The notes beneath the pieces were generated by a model. The model saw nothing but the letters and a program-made list of their open reading frames with translations. It did not search any database and was not told the origin of the DNA. A stretch of 64,000 nt of DNA from Zwartia hollandica. GTDB taxonomy: Bacteria; Pseudomonadota; Gammaproteobacteria; Burkholderiales; Burkholderiaceae_B. The position numbers were made by a program, and so were the translations under genes. This document shows positions 17,042 through 25,549 of this stretch, piece by piece. Numbering within the stretch: the stretch's first letter is position 1; each line of letters begins with the position of its first letter. The stretch covers positions 558,001 through 622,000 of the forward strand of contig NZ_JAHXRI010000006.1 in the NCBI RefSeq assembly GCF_019923725.1. Reading direction: 5' to 3'.

Positions 17042-18040
17042 ATGTCGACACCCACCCCATCTTCGGCCACTACTGAGTCAACCGCTGCGCCCTACGACGC
17101 GACGCAAAAGCAAAAGTCTCAGGCTAAAACTTCGCGCATCCCGATCAAGGTTATGGCCGCCGAGCGCTTAAAGAAACCAGAGTGGATTCGTGTCAAAGCG
17201 GCGCCGGCTGGTTCACGCTTCTACGACATCAAACGCATCTTGCGCGAACACAACTTGCACACGGTTTGCGAAGAAGCCTCTTGCCCCAACATTGGCGAAT
17301 GCTTTGGTAAGGGCACGGCTACTTTTATGATCATGGGTGACAAGTGCACGCGTCGCTGTCCGTTTTGCGATGTGGGCCATGGTCGCCCCGATCCGCTGGA
17401 TGTCGATGAGCCCGTTAACCTCGCGCGCACCATTGCAGCACTGAAGCTCAACTACGTGGTGATCACTTCTGTGGACCGTGATGATTTGCGCGACGGCGGT
17501 GCAGGGCATTTTGTGCAATGCATTCAGAAGGTTCGTGAGTTGTCCCCAACCACCAAGATTGAAGTCTTGGTGCCAGATTTCCGGGGTCGCCTAGACCGCG
17601 CGCTTGAGATCCTGGACGGTGGACCGCCCGATGTGATGAATCACAACATGGAGACGGTGCCGCGTCTGTACAAACAAGCGCGCCCTGGTTCTGATTATTT
17701 GCATTCACTCAAACTTTTACAAGAGTTCAAGAAGCGGCATCCTGGCACACCAACCAAGTCGGGTTTGATGCTTGGGCTGGGCGAAACCGACGAAGAAATT
17801 TTACAGGTGATGCGCGACATGCGCGCGCATGACGTAGAAATGTTGACGATCGGTCAATACTTGCAACCGTCAGAGCATCACTTACCCGTGTTGCGCTATG
17901 TGCATCCCGATACATTCAAGATGTTTGAGCGTGAAGCGTATGCCATGGGCTTTCATCATGCAGCGGTGGGCGCCATGGTGCGCTCGTCCTACCATGCAGA
18001 TGAGCAGGCGCATGCCGCAGGTGTGGCGCAGGTTCTCTAG
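17042..18040 (+). CDS. lipA: Lipoyl synthase
   Basis: 332 residues. The auxiliary iron-sulfur cluster motif [12 protein letters not shown] (Cys76, 81, 87) and the radical-SAM motif CTRRCPFC (Cys102, 106, 109) are intact, and [13 protein letters not shown] follows. It inserts two sulfur atoms into the octanoyl group made by LipB. The first ~35 residues are a polar, Ser/Thr-rich extension seen in related bacteria. The 61-base gap after lipB shows no terminator, so the two are probably co-transcribed. Confidence 0.96.
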   Translation: MSTPTPSSATTESTAAPYDATQKQKSQAKTSRIPIKVMAAERLKKPEWIRVKAAPAGSRFYDIKRILREHNLHTVCEEASCPNIGECFGKGTATFMIMGDKCTRRCPFCDVGHGRPDPLDVDEPVNLARTIAALKLNYVVITSVDRDDLRDGGAGHFVQCIQKVRELSPTTKIEVLVPDFRGRLDRALEILDGGPPDVMNHNMETVPRLYKQARPGSDYLHSLKLLQEFKKRHPGTPTKSGLMLGLGETDEEILQVMRDMRAHDVEMLTIGQYLQPSEHHLPVLRYVHPDTFKMFEREAYAMGFHHAAVGAMVRSSYHADEQAHAAGVAQVL

Positions 18041-18063
18041 CTTAAACGGGTTTCACCGCCGCT

Positions 18064-19242
18064 ATGCAGCTTCAAGGAATTCGTGTCGTTGACTTGACCC
18101 GTATTTTGTCTGGACCCTTCTGCACGATGTTTTTGGCTGATATGGGAGCCGAGGTCATCAAGATCGAAGATCCAGATGAGGGAGATCCGGTGCGCAAGCA
18201 AGGTGAAGCACCGAACGGATACTCGTTTTATTTCGCATCGTTTAACCGCAACAAGCGTTCGATCACCCTGGATCTGCGTTCAAGCGAAGGTAAAGAGATC
18301 TTGCGCAAGTTGCTAGCCACAGCAGATGTGTTGGTCAATAACTATCGACCTGGCATCATGGACAAGATGGGTTTTGGCCGCGAAGCGCTGGCACAGATCA
18401 AACCCGATTTGATTAGCTGCAACGTGACAGGTTTTGGTTTGGATGGCCCGTACGCAGATCGCCCGTCATTTGATTTTGTGGCACAGGCGATGAGCGGCTT
18501 CATGAGCGTCAATGGTGCGGCTGATCAACCGCCCATGCGCGCAGCACCGCCAATTTCGGATCTGGTGGCGGGCTCTTATGCCGCGATGGGCATTCTCGCA
18601 GCGCTGGTGCGACGCGCACGCACGGGTCAGGGCGAAGAAGTCACCACGGCTTTAACCGACAGCATGACAAGCATGCTGGCATTTTTGGCAGCCAACTATT
18701 TTGCGACCGGCAAGTTGCCGTTGCGTACCGGCAATGATCATGCGCTAGCGTCGCCTTACGGCTTGTTTGAAGCGGCCGATGGGCAGGTTGCGATTGCCCC
18801 GAGTAACGATACGTTTTATCTAAAGCTGATCGATGCGCTTGAGCTTGGACACTTGCGCGATCGCGCCGAGTTCAAAACCAATGCGCTACGGTTCGAGAAC
18901 CGTGCCTTGATTAACGCCGAGTTAAACGCCAAGATCAAACAACAGCCGATTGCGCATTGGATCGCCCGCTTAAACGTGGCGGGTGTGCCTTGTGGGCGGG
19001 TGTTGAATCTGGGCGAAGTGTTTGAAGATCCGCAGACGAAGCATCAGCAGATGCGCCTGACGATCGAGCATCCTACGCATGGCGCAATGGATGTGCTGGG
19101 CTTTCCGATCAAATTTAGCGATGAGCCCTGCGTGATCCATCGTCCACCGCCTGACCTAGGTGCGGATAATGTTGCTGTTCTACAAGAAATCGGCTTAACG
19201 CCACAGGCGATTGCAGCGTTATCTAAGCGTAAAATCATTTGA
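18064..19242 (+). CDS. CaiB/BaiF family CoA-transferase, second copy
   Basis: 392 residues, the same length as the class III transferase at 815-1993 and clearly related (VVDLTRILSGPFCTMFLADMGAE, VNNYRPGIMDKMG, VTGFGLDGPYADRPS). The catalytic aspartate is Asp166 in PPISDLVAG. The gene opens the second catabolic cluster and is followed by an HMG-CoA-lyase-like gene 48 bases on. Together they suggest activation of a 3-hydroxy-3-methyl-type dicarboxylic acid to its CoA ester and then C-C cleavage, but the acid is inferred only from family pairing. Confidence 0.9.
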   Translation: MQLQGIRVVDLTRILSGPFCTMFLADMGAEVIKIEDPDEGDPVRKQGEAPNGYSFYFASFNRNKRSITLDLRSSEGKEILRKLLATADVLVNNYRPGIMDKMGFGREALAQIKPDLISCNVTGFGLDGPYADRPSFDFVAQAMSGFMSVNGAADQPPMRAAPPISDLVAGSYAAMGILAALVRRARTGQGEEVTTALTDSMTSMLAFLAANYFATGKLPLRTGNDHALASPYGLFEAADGQVAIAPSNDTFYLKLIDALELGHLRDRAEFKTNALRFENRALINAELNAKIKQQPIAHWIARLNVAGVPCGRVLNLGEVFEDPQTKHQQMRLTIEHPTHGAMDVLGFPIKFSDEPCVIHRPPPDLGADNVAVLQEIGLTPQAIAALSKRKII

Positions 19243-19290
19243 ACAAAAACAATTCTGAAAAAGCATTTCTGAACTTAAGAGAGACGAGCC

Positions 19291-20226
19291 ATGAGCAAAA
19301 CGTTTGTAAAGATTACTGAGGTTGGTACCCGTGACGGGTTTCAGGCCGAGCGCGAATTCATCCCAACTGCAGACAAGGTCGCCGTCATCGATGCCTTGAT
19401 CGATGCGGGTATATCAAGTGTAGAAGCAACGTCGTTTGTGTCACCCCGTGCCTTGCCGCAACTCGCTGATGCAGCCGATGTACTGGCGCAGATACAGCGC
19501 AAGCCTGGTAAAGAAATCGCAGTGCTGGTGCCCAACGCCCGCGGTGCGGAGCGCGCAGCAGCTGCTAAGGCCGATGTCATGGTCGGTTTCATCTCTGCGA
19601 GCGAAAGCCATTGCAAGACAAACCTGAATAAGACGATTGACGAAGCCATTGCCGACTTCGCACAAGTTGTGCCCATTGCGGAGCAATGGGGCATCAAAAT
19701 GCACGGTGGCTTGGCCACGGCCTTCGGTTGCCCGTTCGAAGGCGATGTACCAATTGAAAACATTTTGAAGATTGTCGGTGCCTATCATTCTTATGGGGTG
19801 CGTCGTATTGGTTTTGGTGACACGACCGGTATGGCCACGCCTCCTGTCGTGACACGGACGGTTGACGCTGTGCGCAACAAGTTTCCTGATATGCAGCTCG
19901 CACTGCACTTCCACAACACGCGTGGCGTGGGCTTGGCCAACGTGATGAATGGCTTGAAGCTTGGCGTGACGGAATATGAGTCCTCGATCGCCGGTTTGGG
20001 TGGCTGTCCGTTTGCACCGGGTGCAACGGGCAATATTTGTACCGAAGACTTGGTGTACCTACTGCACGAATGCGGTTACGAGACTGGCATTGATCTTGAG
20101 AAGTTGATTGCCGTTGCGCAGATGGTTGAAAAAATGATGGGCCGTCAGTTGCCTGGCCAAATGATGAAGGCCGGTCCGCGCTTAAAACTAATGTCTATGG
20201 ATTCTGTGCGCCGTGCAGTAGGTTAA
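19291..20226 (+). CDS. Hydroxymethylglutaryl-CoA lyase family protein
   Basis: 311 residues of the DRE-TIM metallolyase family. EVGTRDGFQ carries the metal aspartate (Asp15) and arginine (Arg14); HFHNTRGVGLAN gives the metal histidines (His206, His208); GGCPFAPGATGN holds the mobile catalytic cysteine (Cys239) of true HMG-CoA lyases. It should cleave a 3-hydroxy-3-methylacyl-CoA, classically to acetoacetate and acetyl-CoA. In this family such lyases often work in side pathways with a CaiB transferase, so the substrate may differ. A ribosome site AGAGAGACGAG precedes ATG 19291. Confidence 0.9.
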   Translation: MSKTFVKITEVGTRDGFQAEREFIPTADKVAVIDALIDAGISSVEATSFVSPRALPQLADAADVLAQIQRKPGKEIAVLVPNARGAERAAAAKADVMVGFISASESHCKTNLNKTIDEAIADFAQVVPIAEQWGIKMHGGLATAFGCPFEGDVPIENILKIVGAYHSYGVRRIGFGDTTGMATPPVVTRTVDAVRNKFPDMQLALHFHNTRGVGLANVMNGLKLGVTEYESSIAGLGGCPFAPGATGNICTEDLVYLLHECGYETGIDLEKLIAVAQMVEKMMGRQLPGQMMKAGPRLKLMSMDSVRRAVG

Positions 20227-20295
20227 GTCATCGCAGTCGGGCAAAAGAGCAAAACATTGCCGGCCCGATTATTGAAGTATCTTTGAGGAGACAAC

Positions 20296-21282
20296 ATGTT
20301 TTTAAAAAAATATATGCCCGTTTGGGCACTTGCGTTAGGTTTGACAGCGGGTGGCTCAGCCGCTGCTCAAAGTGTGGCGTTCCCAACGCAGCCCATTCGT
20401 TTGGTGGTTGGTTTTCCGGCGGGCGGGGCTTCGGACGTTGCGGCGCGCGCGATTGCGAGCCAGATGACAATCCAGCTTGGCCAACAAGTCATTGTTGAAA
20501 ATAAGCCAGGTGCGGCGAGCAATATCGGTGCTGAGTTTGTCGCGAAATCTAAACCAGATGGCTACACTTTGTTGTTGGGAACGATCTCGACGTCGATCAA
20601 CGGAAGCTTGTATAAGAACCTGAACTACAACCCCAGCACCGATTTTGTAGCAATATCGCAAATCGCGTCCACTGCGTTCTTGTTGGTTTCGAATCCCAGT
20701 TCGCCTTATAAAACGGTGGCCGATATCATTGCGGCTGCAAAGAAGGCACAAGGCACCTCACAACTGCCTGATTACGCGACCGCCGGTAACGGCAGTGGTT
20801 CGCATTTGTTTACGGAACTTTTCGCCTCAATGGCGGGCATCAAGCTCAACCATATTCCCTATCGCGGCGCAGCACCAGCAGTCGCAGACGTGATGGGCGG
20901 GCAGGTGCCGATTACGTTCGACAACATCCTGACGACACTTGCACAAACCAAGTCCGGCAAGTTGCATGCGATCGCAGTGAGCACCAAGACGCGCTCAAGT
21001 GTTGCGCCTGAGATCCCAACCATCGCTGAGTCCGGTGTGCCCGGCTACGACGCCACAGCATGGTTTGGTATTTTTGCGCCCAAAGGTACGCCCACCCCGA
21101 TCGTGAACAAGCTAGCTGAATCGATTCAAGCTGCTGTACGCACTCCGGCTGTCACAGAGGTATTGCTTAAATCCGGCGCCGAGCCTGTCGGTTCAACGCC
21201 AGCGCAATTTGATGCGTTCTATAAAGCCGAAGTCGCGAAGTGGGCACAGGTGGTTAAGAACGCCAACGTCAAAATCGACTAA
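20296..21282 (+). CDS. Bug-family solute-binding receptor
   Basis: 328 residues with a signal peptide (cleavage expected near SAAAQS, residue 25). Typical Bug motifs are PIRLVVGFPAGGASDVAARA, VIVENKPGAASNIGAEFVAKSKPDGYTLL, HIPYRGAAPAVADVMGGQV and APKGTPTPIVNKL. It would bind a carboxylate in the periplasm for the pathway encoded around it. No TctA or TctB membrane gene accompanies it. A GAGGAG site precedes ATG 20296. Confidence 0.92.
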   Translation: MFLKKYMPVWALALGLTAGGSAAAQSVAFPTQPIRLVVGFPAGGASDVAARAIASQMTIQLGQQVIVENKPGAASNIGAEFVAKSKPDGYTLLLGTISTSINGSLYKNLNYNPSTDFVAISQIASTAFLLVSNPSSPYKTVADIIAAAKKAQGTSQLPDYATAGNGSGSHLFTELFASMAGIKLNHIPYRGAAPAVADVMGGQVPITFDNILTTLAQTKSGKLHAIAVSTKTRSSVAPEIPTIAESGVPGYDATAWFGIFAPKGTPTPIVNKLAESIQAAVRTPAVTEVLLKSGAEPVGSTPAQFDAFYKAEVAKWAQVVKNANVKID

Positions 21283-21289
21283 GCAAATC

Positions 21290-22099
21290 ATGAAAATCTG
21301 GCATCAAAGTTTTACGGTATTGGGGGATTTGGGTCCTTATCAACAGGCGCTCAAAGCCCACTTCGCACGTGTGGCACGACCCGATACACAAATCGACATG
21401 CATGGCATGGCACCCGGGACCTACTCTTCTAATTACCCCGGTTCTGATATTCGTCACGCAGCCCTGTTTCATTTGCATGGCATGCAGTTCATGCAAGCGG
21501 CGGTGTTGGCGCAAGAGCAGGGCTACGATGCGTATTCGATTAGCACCTTGCCTGATCCGGCATTACGCGAGATTCGCGCGTTAGTGGACATTCCGGTGAT
21601 TGGGTACGGTGAGTCGGCTATGTTCACGGCCTGCTTGCTTGGTCGTAAGTTTGGTGTCCTGGTGTTTATCGAGGACTTTAACGAGCTCCTCGCACAAAAC
21701 GCGGAAAGCTATGGCTTGTCGTCACGCTTTGCGGGTGCCGCACCAGTGGGCTTCACGTTTAACGATGTCTTGAAGGGTTTCGAAGACCCGACCGAGATGA
21801 TTGAAAAATTCAAGGTTGCCGCTCGCAAGTTGATTGCGCAAGGTGCGGATGTCATTATCCCGGGTGAGGCACCGATGAACGTGCTGTTGGCCCGCAATGG
21901 CGTGACTGAAGTCGACGGCGTAACAATCATGGATTCGCTGGGCACATGGGTCAAGCACGCTGAAATGATGGTGGACTTGCGTCGCTTATGCGGCACCAAG
22001 CCGAGTCGCAAGGGCTACTACCATCGCTTGCCTGAACTTGAGCGTGTCAAAGAGATCTTCACGTTCTACGGAATTGATAAGCGCACACCTGGTGTTTGA
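21290..22099 (+). CDS. Asp/Glu/hydantoin racemase-fold protein lacking both catalytic cysteines
   Basis: 269 residues from ATG 21290, seven bases after the receptor stop; a longer frame overlaps that gene. The pattern of two pseudo-symmetric Rossmann-like halves resembles hydantoin/aspartate racemases: SISTLPDPALREIRALVDIPVIGYGESAM and GADVIIPGEAPMNVLL. Racemases and arylmalonate decarboxylase relatives use a cysteine in the C-x-x-DPG and GCAG positions; here these are Thr86 and Glu193. Racemisation through two thiols is therefore unlikely. It might be an isomerase, hydrolase or decarboxylase of another type; the catabolic neighbours suggest a role with a CoA-linked or dicarboxylic acid substrate. 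Confidence 0.8.
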   Translation: MKIWHQSFTVLGDLGPYQQALKAHFARVARPDTQIDMHGMAPGTYSSNYPGSDIRHAALFHLHGMQFMQAAVLAQEQGYDAYSISTLPDPALREIRALVDIPVIGYGESAMFTACLLGRKFGVLVFIEDFNELLAQNAESYGLSSRFAGAAPVGFTFNDVLKGFEDPTEMIEKFKVAARKLIAQGADVIIPGEAPMNVLLARNGVTEVDGVTIMDSLGTWVKHAEMMVDLRRLCGTKPSRKGYYHRLPELERVKEIFTFYGIDKRTPGV

Positions 22100-22121
22100 A
22101 GGCACTGGTGCGGGAGGAAAC

Positions 22122-23573
22122 ATGGAACAACAGTTTGATGTGGTCGTCGCAGGGTGTGGCGTAGCGGGCTTATCCGCCGCTGTCACAGCCGCCGAGCGTG
22201 GCTTAAAGGTGGCCGTACTCGAACGTTCGTCGCGCGAAGAGCGTGGTGGACAAAGTCGTTACACCGAGGCCTATCTGCGCATGAAGGCGTTGGATCAAGT
22301 GACCGATGACTTTGAGGACTTTCTAGCCTCAAACGTGGGCTTGTATGTCGAGCCCGACCTAATGGCCGAGATGGCAACGGGTCGTGAAAACTGGTCGCAC
22401 GCAACGCGCACACTGGCCTTGCCTGACACCGAAGTGATTGGCAACTTTGCGGATAAAGTACCGCCAACCATCAAGTGGTTGCAGGGCCTCGGTGTGAAGT
22501 TTGACTTTCTTCCGACGCAATTTCTCACCAAGACACAGCCGCGTCTGTTGCCCGTCGGTGGTGGCGCAGCCTTGGTCGATGCCCTAGCCGCGCAAGCAGA
22601 AAAGCTTGGCGTGACATTTTTTTATCACACGACTGCCCGCCGTCTGATTTTGGATGAGGATGCACGCGTGGCTGGTCTGGTCGCACATCAGCAAGGCGCA
22701 CGCACAATCCGTTTCAAGGGCAGTGTGGTCTTGGCCTGCGGTGGCTTTGAAGGTAACCCTGCATTGCAATCCAAATATATTGGACCCCGCTCGGTGTATT
22801 TGCGCCCAATTTGTAAAGGCGCGTACTTCAATCGCGGTGAAGGGATCGAGATGGCGCTTGAGATTGGTGCCGCGCCCTCCGGTGATTTCGGGAGTTACCA
22901 CGCTGAGCCGATTGATCCGCGCTCGGGTGTGTCAGAGCCTTCGGTTTTTATTTTCCCGTATGGCATTCTGGTCAACAAGTCCGGCAAGCGCTTTGTAAAT
23001 GAGGCGCCTGGTACGGTCGACGCCTGGTATGAGCGAATCACGCGCAGAATCTATGAGCAAGACGAGGGTATCGCCTATGTGATTCTGGATCAGCGCATCA
23101 AAGATATTCCTAACTATCGGCTAGCAATTCGCAGTGATCAGCCGGCCATCGAGGCAGATTCGATCGAGGCGCTTGCAGTCAAGCTGGGTATTGATCCAGA
23201 CACGCTCGCGCAAACACTCGATGACTACAACGCGGCGTGCCCCGCTGTCGTAAATCATTATGATCCGCTTAAGTTGGATGGTGTAGCCACGACGGGTCTG
23301 CAACCGCCTAAAAGTAATTGGTCCCTGCCGATTGATCGCGGCCCGTTCATGGCGTACCCGATTATCTCGGCAAACGTCTTTACCTTTGGTGGACTGAAGG
23401 TGAATCCAAATGGTCAGGTAGTGGATACCGATGGGTATCCGATGCCAAATTTATACGCGGCCGGTGAAGTGATCGGCATGTATTACACCAACTACGCGGG
23501 GGCGACCTCAGTGTTGAAAGGGCTCGTGTTCGGGCGACTCGCTGCGCAGAATATCGCTGAACAGCACATATAA
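22122..23573 (+). CDS. FAD-dependent oxidoreductase, fumarate reductase/tricarballylate dehydrogenase-like
   Basis: 483 residues from ATG 22122, placed by the strong GGGAGGAAAC site. The FAD-binding motif VVAGCGVAGLSAAVTAAERG is at the N-terminus and the C-terminal NLYAAGEVIGMYYTNYAGATS closes the flavin domain; ACGGFEGNPALQSKY and VNKSGKRFVNEAPG lie between. The protein belongs to the group of fumarate reductase, 3-ketosteroid dehydrogenase and TcuA flavoproteins that oxidise or reduce a C-C bond next to carboxylates. It is soluble, with no Fe-S partner beside it. Its likely role is dehydrogenation of a polycarboxylate in this cluster; the tricarballylate identity is not proven. Confidence 0.85.
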   Translation: MEQQFDVVVAGCGVAGLSAAVTAAERGLKVAVLERSSREERGGQSRYTEAYLRMKALDQVTDDFEDFLASNVGLYVEPDLMAEMATGRENWSHATRTLALPDTEVIGNFADKVPPTIKWLQGLGVKFDFLPTQFLTKTQPRLLPVGGGAALVDALAAQAEKLGVTFFYHTTARRLILDEDARVAGLVAHQQGARTIRFKGSVVLACGGFEGNPALQSKYIGPRSVYLRPICKGAYFNRGEGIEMALEIGAAPSGDFGSYHAEPIDPRSGVSEPSVFIFPYGILVNKSGKRFVNEAPGTVDAWYERITRRIYEQDEGIAYVILDQRIKDIPNYRLAIRSDQPAIEADSIEALAVKLGIDPDTLAQTLDDYNAACPAVVNHYDPLKLDGVATTGLQPPKSNWSLPIDRGPFMAYPIISANVFTFGGLKVNPNGQVVDTDGYPMPNLYAAGEVIGMYYTNYAGATSVLKGLVFGRLAAQNIAEQHI

Positions 23574-23594
23574 GTAGTTTTGTCGGAGACATCG

Positions 23595-24359
23595 ATGTAC
23601 GCAGCACAATTTTTGTCAGGCCGTGTCGCGCTCGTCACAGGGGGCGCAGGAGGCATTGGCAGCGCCGTGTCTGAGGCGTTGGCGTCTTATGGTTGTCAGG
23701 TGGTCGCTGCAGACCTTCCGACACGATTAGGTGCGATGGATACGGGCGGTGGCATTGAGCACGTGGCTCTGGATGTCACGGACGCGCGTGATGTGCAACA
23801 GTGTATCGAAGGGGTGGTCAAGCGCCACGGCCGCTTGGATATTCTTGTCAATGTGGCAGGAATTGTCTCTGCCGGTAGTGCGCAAGCCTTGGCCGAAGCC
23901 GAGTGGGACCGCGTCATTGATATCAATCTGAAAGGTACGTTTCTGTGTTGTCAGGCCGTGATACCGGTGATGAAGCAACAGCAACATGGCCGGATTATTA
24001 ATTTTGGTTCTGTGCTGGGCAAAAATGGCGGCAATCCACGCCCTTGGATTGACCCCAAAGAACAAGAGCGTGCCGGCAATGTCGCCTATGGCGTCTCTAA
24101 AGCGGGTGTACACATCATGACGTCCTATCTGGCGCGTGAGTTAGCAGCCAGCGGAGTGACGGTTAACGCGGTAGCACCCGGGCCGATCGCGTCGGCGATG
24201 ACAACGAGTTTTCCACAAGTTTTGCGCGATTTGATTCCAGTCGGGCGAATGGGGCGCGCTGCGGAAGTCGCTTCGGCGGTTTTATTCCTTGCTTCGCCTG
24301 AGTCGGCCTTCATTACTGGAGAAGTGTTGGATGTAAACGGCGGCTTGTGGTCAGATTGA
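23595..24359 (+). CDS. Short-chain dehydrogenase/reductase (SDR)
   Basis: 254 residues from ATG 23595, with GTCGGAGAC seven bases before it (a TTG 15 bases upstream lacks this spacing). Cofactor motif TGGAGGIG, Asp after the second strand (VVAADLP), NVAG in place of NNAG, and catalytic Ser (NFGSVLG) and Tyr-x-x-x-Lys (YGVSK) are present. The aspartate in AADLP favours NAD over NADP. A 15-residue insert (KNGGNPRPWIDPKEQ) lies between the catalytic serine and tyrosine. It probably oxidises a secondary alcohol produced in this pathway and is the last gene of the cluster. Confidence 0.88.
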   Translation: MYAAQFLSGRVALVTGGAGGIGSAVSEALASYGCQVVAADLPTRLGAMDTGGGIEHVALDVTDARDVQQCIEGVVKRHGRLDILVNVAGIVSAGSAQALAEAEWDRVIDINLKGTFLCCQAVIPVMKQQQHGRIINFGSVLGKNGGNPRPWIDPKEQERAGNVAYGVSKAGVHIMTSYLARELAASGVTVNAVAPGPIASAMTTSFPQVLRDLIPVGRMGRAAEVASAVLFLASPESAFITGEVLDVNGGLWSD

Positions 24360-24436
24360 TGTTTAAGTGTGTGACGGGCAAGTATTAATTGCTTACACCG
24401 CTTACACTCTTGTTATTCCCTGATGTGAGGTTTGTG

Positions 24437-24940
24437 ATGCCCTTCTGTACCGCTTGTGGTGCCAAGAATTCCGACGACGCTCGGTTCTGTAATGCGTGTG
24501 GTGCGGCGATGCCCACGTCTGCGCTGGTGACCCCTGTTGCGCTAGTGCCTAGTGTTAAGCCGTTCGATAATCCGAACGAGTTGTGGAAGATGTTCTTCTA
24601 CGTTGCGTTCTTCAACTTAGGGATGTATTTTTTTACAACCTCATCCGAGGATTTGGTCAGTTACGGCATGGCCGTAATCGTGGGTATTTCGGCCATCTAT
24701 TTTGCGCTGGCGTATTGGATTATCAAGGTGCAAGGGGTTGATAAGAGCCGATCGCTTTGGCTCTTGCCGCTGATTGCCTTCCATGTGTATGCCTATTTGG
24801 ATGGGTTGTCTGGCTTGGACGAGCTGACCAATCCCAATACCTTTGATTTTTACGACACCTATTTGTCTGGCTTGCCTGAGCTGTTTATTTTGATCAAGCT
24901 CTTTTTGGCGATCCGTGAGCGCATCTCACAGAAAGCATAA
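24437..24940 (+). CDS. Zinc-ribbon membrane protein of unknown function
   Basis: 167 residues from ATG 24437, chosen because the zinc ribbon begins at once (FCTACGAKNSDDARFCNACG, Cys4, 7, 19, 22). A short linker is followed by about four hydrophobic segments (around 50-70, 76-97, 106-122 and 143-160). I do not recognise the family beyond the zinc-ribbon plus membrane-domain layout. It stands alone between the SDR and the convergent adenosyltransferase gene. Confidence 0.7.
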   Translation: MPFCTACGAKNSDDARFCNACGAAMPTSALVTPVALVPSVKPFDNPNELWKMFFYVAFFNLGMYFFTTSSEDLVSYGMAVIVGISAIYFALAYWIIKVQGVDKSRSLWLLPLIAFHVYAYLDGLSGLDELTNPNTFDFYDTYLSGLPELFILIKLFLAIRERISQKA

Positions 24941-24953
24941 CAAGCGCAGACAC

Positions 24954-24969
24954 GGCGGCCTAAACCGCC
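24954..24969. terminator. Weak hairpin between convergent genes
   Basis: GGCGG (24954-24958), loop CCTAAA, CCGCC (24965-24969) lies in the 41 bases between two convergent stop codons. There is no T tract on either side, so its role as a terminator is only suggested by position. Confidence 0.3.
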
Positions 24970-24981
24970 ATCCTTGCAAGC

Positions 24982-25536
24982 TTAGGTGCGCTTCCAGAGC
25001 GAGTCGGGTTGACCGGCCGCTTTGTTCAGGCTGCGTGCCAAAATAAACAACAAGTCAGATAGGCGATTCAGATACTGTCCGGGTAAGGGGCCAAGTGATG
25101 GCGCAGATGCAGCATCATGCCCGAGCGCGACGACCGAACGCTCTGCCCGACGACAGACGCTACGCGCAACATGGGCGAGCGATGCTGTACGCGTCCCACC
25201 CGGTAGGATGAATTCTTTCAAGGCTGGCAGGTTGGCATTCAAGGCAGCGATCTGTTGATCGAGGTACGCGACCTGTTCGGCTTTCATCAGGGAATAGCCA
25301 GGCACGGCGAGCTCGCTCCCCAAGTCAAACAGCACATGCTGAGCCGGCGCGATGACGGCGGCGAGATCTTGCGGCAAGGGTTCTGCCAGCAACACACCTA
25401 GGCAGCTATTTAGTTCATCAACGTCGCCCATAGCCTGCACGCGCGCGCTATCTTTTGCGACACGACTGCCATCACCTAATCCCGTAGAGCCATCATCCCC
25501 GGTACGGGTTGTAATGACAGAAAGGCGAGTGCTCAT
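24982..25536 (-). CDS. Cob(I)yrinic acid a,c-diamide adenosyltransferase (PduO type)
   Basis: 184 residues. Family marks are ITTRTGDDGSTGLGDGSRVAKDSARV at the N-terminus (ATP site), GDVDELNSCLG, FILPGGTRTASLAHVARSVCRRAERSVV and a C-terminal RLSDLLFILAR. It transfers the adenosyl group of ATP to cob(I)alamin to make coenzyme B12. It lies 13 bases downstream of hslU on the same strand and may be read with it. Confidence 0.94.
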   Translation of the reverse strand: MSTRLSVITTRTGDDGSTGLGDGSRVAKDSARVQAMGDVDELNSCLGVLLAEPLPQDLAAVIAPAQHVLFDLGSELAVPGYSLMKAEQVAYLDQQIAALNANLPALKEFILPGGTRTASLAHVARSVCRRAERSVVALGHDAASAPSLGPLPGQYLNRLSDLLFILARSLNKAAGQPDSLWKRT

Positions 25537-25549
25537 AGTTTGTTGCCTT

